A stretch of 64,000 bases of DNA from an uncultured Alphaproteobacteria bacterium (lineage in GTDB: Bacteria > Pseudomonadota > Alphaproteobacteria > Rs-D84), in the NCBI GenBank assembly GCA_949082785.1, contig CARVLU010000005.1:4116-68115 (forward strand), written 5' to 3'. A program made the position numbers and the translations under genes. The notes under the pieces were generated by a model. The model made no database searches. It was not told the origin of the DNA and worked only from the letters and a program-made list of their open reading frames with translations. Below are positions 57,013 to 64,000 of the stretch, one piece after another (positions within the stretch are counted from its first letter, which is position 1; each line of letters opens with the position of its first letter).

Positions 57013-59604
57013 TTATCCAAACAGTGACAATTGCGGTGCCACATCCGATTGATTGACGCGCCCCCGGGGTGCGGCGCGCGGCGTCGGTGCGGCCGGCGTT
57101 GTGGGCGCCGCAGATACAGGCGTGGTTATGGCGGCGGGCGCGCATTGCGCACCACCGTGACGTGATTCCAGCGCACCCAACACAGATTCCGCGCGCGCAA
57201 CAACCGACGCCGGCATGCCCGCCATTTTCGCCACATGAATCCCGTATGACCGATTGGCGACGCCCGGCACGATTTTGTGCATAAAGATGATTTCGTTGTT
57301 GTGTTCGCGCACATCAATGGTCAGACACGACACACCGTCCAACTGGTCGGGGGCATCCCCCACCAACGCGGTTAATTCATGATAGTGCGTTGCAAACAAC
57401 GTGCGCGGCCCCAGGTTATTTAAAAATTCCAGCACCGCCTGGGCGATGGCCATACCGTCATATGTCGCGGTGCCGCGCCCAATTTCGTCAAAGATAATAA
57501 ACGACCGTTCCGTCGCACGGTTCAGGATGTTGGCAGTTTCAGTCATTTCCACCATAAATGTGGATTGGCCCGCCGCCAAATTGTCCGACGCGCCAACGCG
57601 GCTGAACAATTGGTCGCAAATGCCGATGGTGGCGCTGGTTGCCGGAACAAACGACCCCAGATGCGCCAACACGACCAGAATGGCATTCTGGCGCAGATAT
57701 GTTGATTTACCCGCCATATTCGGCCCCGTCAGCAACGCGATGGACCGCGTATCCAGGTTACAGTCATTTTTCACAAAATTATCCCCGCGCGCCCGCAAAA
57801 CATATTCAATCACCGGATGGCGGCCGCCCCGGATATCCATGGCGCGGTCTTCGCTGATGGTGGGGCGCACCCATTGCCAGCGGCCCGCGCATTCGGCCAA
57901 TGCATACCAAACGTCCGCATCCGCAATTAGTTCGGCCGTATTCATCAAATCGTCGGCAATTTCGCGGATTTTTTCGATAAAGCCGGTGACCAGTTCGGCT
58001 TCGATGGCGGCGGCCTTTTCCCCGGCGCTGCGCACGTCATTGTCCAAATCAATTAACCGCGTCGTGGTAAAGCGCATATTACCCGCCATCGTCTGTCGAT
58101 GGATAAATCCGCCGTCGGGTTGCATCATGACATCGGCGCGGGCGGATGGAACTTCTATGAAATATCCCAGGATATTGTTGTACTTGATTTTCAGGGTATG
58201 GATACCGGTCTGGGCGGCGTATTCGGCCTGCAATGCGGCAATCGTTTCCTTGGCCCCGTGGGACAATCCCCGCATATGGTCCAGCGCCGCGTCAAACCCA
58301 TCGCGGATAACCCCGCCATCGCGGAAAAATGTCGGCAATTCATCACTTAGCGCGAACTTCAATTCCCCGGCCAGTTTATCATGGCTGTTGATTTCGGCAA
58401 AGCGTGCGGCCATATCCGCATCCAACGAACGCCCGCGGGCACGCGCCCCGGGCAACGCCAACAGAAAATCCGACACAGACCGCATATCGCGCGGCGTCCC
58501 GCGCCCCGACAGCAAACGCGTCAAACTGCGCCCAACGTCGGGAATCGCCCCCAGCATTTGCGCCAATCCACCCATTGCATCCATATTCAGCAACAAATGG
58601 CCGATGTGTTCCTGGCGGCGGCGAATTTCACCAATATCCGCCGACAGCGTGCGCAGATACGACCGCAACCGGCGCGCACCCGCGGCCGTCTTGGTCTGGT
58701 CCAACACGTCCAGCAAACATGCCCCGCCGTCATTAATGGGGGCATCGATTTCCAGGCTTTTCCACGTGGCCGAATCAATCAGCAATTGGCGCCCGGATTT
58801 AAAGGCATATGGTGCGCGAAACGCCATCGGCGCATCACGCTGGGTATTAAACAAATATCCCGCCAGCAATGCGACCACGCCGTTCGGCGCGTCGCCGCGA
58901 ATAACGCATCCCGCGTCCGCCGCATCCACATTTTGCCCGAACACCCGCGACACAATTTGGCCGATATCGGTGCGGTTGTATAATTTTTCATAAACCGGCG
59001 TTGTCTTAAACACATCGCGCAGGGTTTGAACATACGCATCTTCGGCGGCGGATTCTGGATAAATAACTTCGGCCGGGTTGATGCGCACCAAATCGTCCAG
59101 CGCATTGTCCGTGTGGCCGATAAAAAATTCGCCGGTTGAAATATCGCACCCGGCGATATCAAACATCCCACGTCCCCCCGATACCGGGACCACCGCGACC
59201 AAGAAATTGGAATTTTTCGGCGTCAACAGATTTTCATCCGTCAGCGTTCCCGGCGTCAACACGCGCACCACGCGGCGGTCAATGTATTTGTGGCCGCGGG
59301 CCTTGGCCTGGGCCGGGGTTTCCATTTGTTCGACCAAGGCCACGCTGTACCCCGCGCGCACCAGCCGTCCAAAATAGTTATCCGCCGCATGCCACGGAAT
59401 ACCGCACATCGGAATATCGTTTCCGGCGGCGTCTGTTCCGCGCTGGGTCAATACCAGGGACAAAGTCGTACTGATTGTTTTGGCGTCTTCGAAAAACGCT
59501 TCGTAAAAATCGCCCAGACGAAACATCAACAACGCGTCGGGGTTTTCAGCCTTCATGTCAACATATTGTTGCATGACGGGTGTCAATTTGCTTTTTTCGG
59601 TCAC
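57013..59604 (-). CDS. mutS: DNA mismatch repair protein MutS
   Basis: 863 aa. N-terminal mismatch-recognition domain with MLFRLGDFYEAFFEDAKTIS (the Phe-x-Glu clamp region), connector, core levers, clamp, and a C-terminal ATPase: Walker A GPNMAGKSTYLRQNAILVVL, Walker B FIIFDEIGRGTATYDGMAIA, and ATHYHEL. A ~45-residue Ala/Pro/Thr-rich tail ends in PQLSLFG, a beta-clamp-like QLxLF motif, as in other MutS. It recognises mismatches and recruits MutL; mutL is not in the window. Confidence 0.98.
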   Translation of the reverse strand: MTEKSKLTPVMQQYVDMKAENPDALLMFRLGDFYEAFFEDAKTISTTLSLVLTQRGTDAAGNDIPMCGIPWHAADNYFGRLVRAGYSVALVEQMETPAQAKARGHKYIDRRVVRVLTPGTLTDENLLTPKNSNFLVAVVPVSGGRGMFDIAGCDISTGEFFIGHTDNALDDLVRINPAEVIYPESAAEDAYVQTLRDVFKTTPVYEKLYNRTDIGQIVSRVFGQNVDAADAGCVIRGDAPNGVVALLAGYLFNTQRDAPMAFRAPYAFKSGRQLLIDSATWKSLEIDAPINDGGACLLDVLDQTKTAAGARRLRSYLRTLSADIGEIRRRQEHIGHLLLNMDAMGGLAQMLGAIPDVGRSLTRLLSGRGTPRDMRSVSDFLLALPGARARGRSLDADMAARFAEINSHDKLAGELKFALSDELPTFFRDGGVIRDGFDAALDHMRGLSHGAKETIAALQAEYAAQTGIHTLKIKYNNILGYFIEVPSARADVMMQPDGGFIHRQTMAGNMRFTTTRLIDLDNDVRSAGEKAAAIEAELVTGFIEKIREIADDLMNTAELIADADVWYALAECAGRWQWVRPTISEDRAMDIRGGRHPVIEYVLRARGDNFVKNDCNLDTRSIALLTGPNMAGKSTYLRQNAILVVLAHLGSFVPATSATIGICDQLFSRVGASDNLAAGQSTFMVEMTETANILNRATERSFIIFDEIGRGTATYDGMAIAQAVLEFLNNLGPRTLFATHYHELTALVGDAPDQLDGVSCLTIDVREHNNEIIFMHKIVPGVANRSYGIHVAKMAGMPASVVARAESVLGALESRHGGAQCAPAAITTPVSAAPTTPAAPTPRAAPRGRVNQSDVAPQLSLFG

Positions 59605-59634
59605 GATAATCCTCTTGTGACGATGATAAATAAA

Positions 59635-59835
59635 TTACTGTGCTGTGCCCACTTTCAGTGTTTCGATTTTCAGTTCGGCTTCTTTTAACAATTGTTCGCA
59701 ATACGCCTTTAACTTAATGCCCTGTTCGTATGCGGCAACCGACGCCGCCAGGGGCAATTCGCCCGATTCCATCTTCTTGACCAATTCGGTCAGTTGTTTG
59801 TACGCTTCTTCAAACGACAGCTTGTCCTGGTCCAT
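59635..59835 (-). CDS. xseB: Exodeoxyribonuclease VII small subunit
   Basis: 66 aa from the ATG at 59835 (MDQDKLSFEEAYKQLTELVK), with AAAGGAAT upstream; a TTG two codons earlier is rejected. It contains LTELVKKMESGELPLAASVA and YEQGIKLKAYCEQLLKEAEL, the two-helix signature of XseB ('ELPLeesLalyeeGmaL'). Partner of XseA, which is not in the window. Confidence 0.95.
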   Translation of the reverse strand: MDQDKLSFEEAYKQLTELVKKMESGELPLAASVAAYEQGIKLKAYCEQLLKEAELKIETLKVGTAQ

Positions 59836-59903
59836 AATCAATTCCTTTCGTTAACATGGACACGATACAAAAATAAATCGGGAAATGCAAATTAAACATA
59901 TGA

Positions 59904-59932
59904 AAAAACGCCGCGTTTTGCGGCGCTTTTTT
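59904..59932 (-). terminator. Terminator of mreB
   Basis: On the minus strand GCGCCGC-AAAA-CGCGGCG-like stem (GCCGCAAAACGCGGC) followed by TTTTTTC, just after the mreB stop; it has T-runs on both sides. Confidence 0.85.
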
Positions 59933-61072
<1,140 letters not shown>

Positions 61073-61076
61073 TTAT

Positions 61077-61105
61077 TTGATTATCGTGATATTTTGTTAT
61101 TATAG
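61077..61105 (+). promoter_or_regulatory. rnpA promoter, near-leaderless
   Basis: TTGATT (61077-61082), 17-nt spacer, TTATAG (61100-61105). Five bases then separate it from the rnpA ATG at 61111. Confidence 0.55.
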
Positions 61106-61110
61106 GGGCC

Positions 61111-61464
61111 ATGCGTGATACAATAAAAAGACATGACGATTTTATAATGACGGAAACGGACCTGTCGGCCCGGTGCGGTGCGTTTATTATCCGGGCGCGG
61201 ACAACGCGATTCCCCGGGGATGCGCGATACGGGCTGGTGGCGACAAAAAAAACATTCCGTCACGCGGTGGACCGCAACCGGGCGAAACGTGTTCTGCGCG
61301 TTTGGATTCGGGGCAACGAATCGTGGCTGGACGATGGGCGTGATTATGTGTTTATCGCCCGTCCGTCGATTTTGGCGTGGCAGCATACCGACGGCATGGT
61401 CGCCATGAAGAAGGCACTGCGTTACCTGCGCAAACAAAAGATTGATGGCGTCCCACAACAATAA
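61111..61464 (+). CDS. rnpA: Ribonuclease P protein component
   Basis: 117 aa. [12 protein letters not shown] is the usual start ('l.r..dF..v'), then [40 protein letters not shown] (the RNR motif) and [20 protein letters not shown], as in RnpA. It binds P RNA for tRNA 5' maturation. The normal upstream rpmH (bL34) is not adjacent. It overlaps yidD by 20 bp. Confidence 0.95.
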   Translation: MRDTIKRHDDFIMTETDLSARCGAFIIRARTTRFPGDARYGLVATKKTFRHAVDRNRAKRVLRVWIRGNESWLDDGRDYVFIARPSILAWQHTDGMVAMKKALRYLRKQKIDGVPQQ

Positions 61465-61699
61465 ATCTTGTGCAATCGCCCCAACGTCGCGCGCGGCCAT
61501 GTGGTGCATACGCGCGTATCAAATGTTCATTTCCCCATTGATTGGCGGGCGCGCCGCGTGCCGCTTTACCCCCAGTTGCAGCGAATATACCCGCACCGCC
61601 ATCGCGCGGTATGGGCTGTGGCGTGGGGGGCTGATGGGATTGCGCCGAATTGGGCGATGCCGACCCGGTGGCGGGTGTGGGTATGACCCGGTGCCTTGA
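61445..61699 (+). CDS. yidD: Membrane protein insertion efficiency factor YidD
   Basis: 84 aa from the ATG at 61445 inside the 3' end of rnpA. It contains [40 protein letters not shown] and [18 protein letters not shown], the full YidD signature with its conserved Cys. The rnpA-yidD pairing is typical; yidC, the usual next gene, is absent here. Confidence 0.95.
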   Translation: MASHNNKSCAIAPTSRAAMWCIRAYQMFISPLIGGRAACRFTPSCSEYTRTAIARYGLWRGGLMGLRRIGRCRPGGGCGYDPVP

Positions 61700-61723
61700 C
61701 ATCCGCGTTCATTGTGATAAAAT
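61696..61723 (+). promoter_or_regulatory. accB-accC promoter
   Basis: Consensus TTGACA (61696-61701), 16-nt spacer, TAAAAT (61718-61723). It overlaps the yidD stop region. The ~40-nt leader carries AAGGAT before the ATG. Confidence 0.75.
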
Positions 61724-61771
61724 TCGGTTCAACTGAAATAAACCAGTCAAACAGATTAAAAAGGATATATA

Positions 61772-62224
61772 ATGTCATTTCGTGCAACTGTTGAATCCAT
61801 GTCCAAAATTATGGACGAAATGGGTATTACGGAATTGGATTTGGAACGCCAGTTCTTGTTTGGTGTTTACCGCAAACACATTCATTTGTCCAAGCAACAG
61901 GCCGCCGCGGCCGTCATGCCCAGCTTTGCCGTTTCGGAAAACAAGCGGCCCGGTCTGGACGCGCCGGCGTCCGACGAACCGAAAATTTCGGGTCACGTGC
62001 TGAAATCCCCGATGGTGGGCGTTGCGTACCTGGCGCCGGAACCGGGTGCGAAACCGTTCGTGACGGTTGGCGCATCGGTCAAATCGGGTGACACGGTCGC
62101 CCTGGTCGAAGCGATGAAGACATTCAACCCGATTAAATCCGACAAAGACGGCGTCGTCAAAGAAATCTTGGTTTCCGACGGCCAGGCGGTTGAATTCGAC
62201 CAAGCCTTGATTGTGATTGAATAA
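61772..62224 (+). CDS. accB: Biotin carboxyl carrier protein of acetyl-CoA carboxylase
   Basis: 150 aa. The helical N-terminus with Ile/Leu pattern ([20 protein letters not shown]) precedes an Ala/Pro linker and the biotinyl domain: [40 protein letters not shown] with biotin-accepting Lys116, [15 protein letters not shown]. Carries carboxybiotin between AccC and the carboxyltransferase. First gene of accBC. Confidence 0.97.
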   Translation: MSFRATVESMSKIMDEMGITELDLERQFLFGVYRKHIHLSKQQAAAAVMPSFAVSENKRPGLDAPASDEPKISGHVLKSPMVGVAYLAPEPGAKPFVTVGASVKSGDTVALVEAMKTFNPIKSDKDGVVKEILVSDGQAVEFDQALIVIE

Positions 62225-62238
62225 GAAAGCGAAAAGCC

Positions 62239-63627
62239 ATGCCACAAATTAAAAAAGTATTAATTGCCAACCGCGGGGAAATCGCCCTGCGCATTATCCG
62301 CGCGTGCCGCGATATGGGCATTCGTACGGTTGCGGTTTATTCCACGGTTGATAAAAACGCAATGCACGTGCAATTGGCGGACGAATCCGTCTGTATCGGC
62401 CCCGGCCCATCCAAGGATTCTTATCTGAACGAATCCGCGATTTTGACGGCGGCGTTACTGACCAATTCCGACGCGATTCACCCGGGATATGGATTTTTGT
62501 CCGAACGCGCCGATTTCGTTCGCAAGGTGGAACAGCACGGTCTGATTTGGGTTGGGCCGACCGCCGCGATGATTGAAAAAATGGGGGACAAGGTTAATGC
62601 CAAACGCACCGCGATTGAATGCGGTTTGCCGGTTGTTCCCGGTTCCGACGGTGCGGTCGCCAGTTTGGACGACGCATTGATGTGGGCGGAAAAAATCGGT
62701 TATCCCGTCATGTTAAAGGCGTCCGCCGGCGGCGGTGGCCGCGGTATGCGTCCCGTTATGAACGCCGAACAAATGGCCGAAGCGTTCCAAATTACCAAAC
62801 AGGAAGCAAAATCCGGTTTCGGCGACGACACATTGTATATGGAAAAACTGTTGCTGCATCCGCGCCATATTGAATTCCAGGTGCTGGGCGACCAGCATGG
62901 TGGCGTTGTGATTTTCGGAGAACGCGACTGTTCACTGCAACGCAAAAATCAAAAGGTTATGGAAGAATGCCCTGCGGCGGCATTGACGCAGAAACAGCGC
63001 GACGACATGATTGAAATCTGTAAAACCGCGGCCAAGAAAATGGGATACACCAACGCCGGTACATTTGAATTCATGTACGAAGATGGCAAATTCTATTTCT
63101 TGGAAATGAACACCAGATTACAGGTGGAACATCCCGTGACCGAAATGGTGTATGGCATCGACCTGGTGCGTGAACAAATCCGTATCGCGGCCGGGGAAAA
63201 ATTGGGCTATACCCAATCGAACGTTGTCCCGCATGGTCATGCGATTGAATTCCGCATCAATGCCGAAGATCCGGAAACATTCATTCCGAACCCGGGTAAA
63301 ATCACCCTGTACGCGCCGTCCGGCGGTCTGGGGGTTCGCGTGGACAGTGCGGTCTATACCGGTTACACCATCCCGCCGACATATGATTCGATGATTGCGA
63401 AATTGGTCGTGCATGCCCAAAACCGACCGGCATGTATTATGCGTGCCCAGCGTGCGCTGGACGAATTCGTCATCGAAGGGGTCAAAACAACCATCCCGTT
63501 ACAGCAAAAATTGCTGAACAACCGTGATGTCAAGACGCTGAATGTCGATAACCATTGGCTAGAAGGTTATTTAAAGGCGGAAAAGGAACACCCCGCCCCG
63601 GCACCCCAAACCACCGACGAAGAATAA
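62239..63627 (+). CDS. accC: Biotin carboxylase subunit of acetyl-CoA carboxylase
   Basis: 462 aa. ATP-grasp biotin carboxylase: N-terminal [33 protein letters not shown], glycine loop [70 protein letters not shown] and the C-terminal [20 protein letters not shown]. Length normal plus a short tail ([15 protein letters not shown]). Fourteen bp after accB; the accA/accD subunits are elsewhere. Confidence 0.98.
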   Translation: MPQIKKVLIANRGEIALRIIRACRDMGIRTVAVYSTVDKNAMHVQLADESVCIGPGPSKDSYLNESAILTAALLTNSDAIHPGYGFLSERADFVRKVEQHGLIWVGPTAAMIEKMGDKVNAKRTAIECGLPVVPGSDGAVASLDDALMWAEKIGYPVMLKASAGGGGRGMRPVMNAEQMAEAFQITKQEAKSGFGDDTLYMEKLLLHPRHIEFQVLGDQHGGVVIFGERDCSLQRKNQKVMEECPAAALTQKQRDDMIEICKTAAKKMGYTNAGTFEFMYEDGKFYFLEMNTRLQVEHPVTEMVYGIDLVREQIRIAAGEKLGYTQSNVVPHGHAIEFRINAEDPETFIPNPGKITLYAPSGGLGVRVDSAVYTGYTIPPTYDSMIAKLVVHAQNRPACIMRAQRALDEFVIEGVKTTIPLQQKLLNNRDVKTLNVDNHWLEGYLKAEKEHPAPAPQTTDEE

Positions 63628-63628
63628 A

Positions 63629-63653
63629 AATCCCCCGCACGGGGGATTTTTTT
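63629..63653 (+). terminator. Terminator of accBC
   Basis: ATCCCCC-GCAC-GGGGGAT followed by seven T, right after the stop; leads into the 20-bp junction shared with 2321 and 28551. Confidence 0.92.
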
Positions 63654-63662
63654 ATCCCCGTT

Positions 63663-63824
63663 GTCATTGCGAGCCACGTCAGTGGCGCGGCAATCCAGAT
63701 AATAAGGAACAGACCACTATTCACTGGATTGCTTCACTGCGTTCGCAATGACAAAGGGGATGAAGTACCCGGGAAATTAAACACCCTTGTCATTGCGAGC
63801 CACGTCAGTGGCGTGGCAATCCAG
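63663..63824. repeat. REP-like repeats (three units)
   Basis: Units at ~63663-63698, ~63724-63752 and ~63789-63824; the first two joined by the AGATAATAAGGAACAGACCA linker. Confidence 0.9.
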
Positions 63825-63825
63825 T

Positions 63826-63849
63826 AATAAAATCCCCCATTCCGGGGGA
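63826..63849 (-). terminator. Terminator of HTH cassette copy 5
   Basis: On the minus strand ATCCCCC-GGAA-TGGGGGAT then TTTATTA, as in copies 1, 2 and 4. Confidence 0.78.
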
Positions 63850-63854
63850 TGGCA

Positions 63855-64000
63855 TTACAAATTATCGCGGCTGCGTTTTATCACCAGCAGTGCAAACGCC
63901 CCGTGAAAGAAACGGCGCAGTATCCCGATATCAAACAGCGCCTGGCCACGTTCACATTTCTGATAATCTTTCTTGTTCATTTTCAATAATTTTGCCGCGT
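63855..64000 (-). CDS. Small XRE-like helix-turn-helix protein, cassette copy 5 (partial)
   Basis: Only the C-terminal 48 residues are present, reading AAKLLKMNKKDYQKCERGQA then LFDIGILRRFFHGAFALLVI and KRSRDNL; the gene continues past the right edge. It has the 'QALFDIGI' version and converges on accC. Its leader is outside the window. Confidence 0.85.
   Translation of the reverse strand, partial: AAKLLKMNKKDYQKCERGQALFDIGILRRFFHGAFALLVIKRSRDNL

Noticed and set aside
57401..58993. 530-aa open frame on the plus strand
   Set aside because: Antisense shadow of mutS, with Ser/Arg/Pro-biased composition.

Overview
The window is about 64 kb of chromosome from a Gram-negative bacterium, most likely an uncultured alphaproteobacterium. 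The evidence is the 5' end of a 16S rRNA gene at the left edge, LPS genes (lpxD, fabZ), envelope genes (mraY, ftsW, murG, mreB, a class A PBP, Skp, OmpA-type lipoproteins), a bacterial-type valS and accBC. Coding DNA is fairly GC-rich and intergenic DNA is AT-rich. I see no phage, CRISPR array or recognisable transposase.

Layout: 1-281 is the start of 16S rRNA (minus), with a long AT-rich upstream region containing five GATTC sites. 1-12.3 kb holds secreted Cys-rich proteins, fabZ-lpxD, an acyl-ACP thioesterase, valS and a DUF2147 protein. 12.3-20.3 kb is a minus-strand envelope block (comF, OmpA-like protein, murG, ftsW, mraY, MliC-like lipoprotein, PBP1a). 20.3-26.9 kb has five polytopic VirB6/TrbL-like proteins, four in one coupled operon and one divergent. 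27-36.3 kb holds rpmE, a catalytically degenerate inositol-monophosphatase-like gene, an OmpA lipoprotein, tRNA-Val, ybaB, pnp, uvrD and dnaQ. 37-42.9 kb encodes two large Cys-rich secreted proteins that share a Cys motif. 43-52.9 kb holds rluD, a run of pilin-like genes, dnaX, an OmpA lipoprotein and skp. 53-64 kb holds der, rpsO, truB, mutS, xseB, mreB, rnpA-yidD and accB-accC.

The most striking feature is a dispersed family of near-identical cassettes, four complete and one cut by the right edge. Each carries a 75-residue XRE-like helix-turn-helix gene. The four complete ones have a perfect-spacing promoter (TTGAAC-N17-TATAAT) and a leader of about 175-195 nt. The leader's stems show compensatory base changes between copies, including a GNRA-capped hairpin present only in one subtype, and two mutually exclusive pairings just ahead of a terminator-like hairpin and the ribosome binding site. 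Every cassette lies in a gene-end intergenic region next to arrays of a REP-like palindrome (period 126 bp where tandem), with identical junctions to host terminators. This looks like a mobile or duplicating RNA-regulated HTH element, and it is the best candidate for an undescribed system here.

Other notable points are a 56-bp duplication of the tRNA-Val 3' end bracketing a GC-rich three-hairpin segment, several promoters placed so close to ATG that transcripts should be leaderless, and a nearly uniform ATCCCCC/GGGGGAT terminator used across the window. All assignments come from reading sequence and motifs; no database search was possible.
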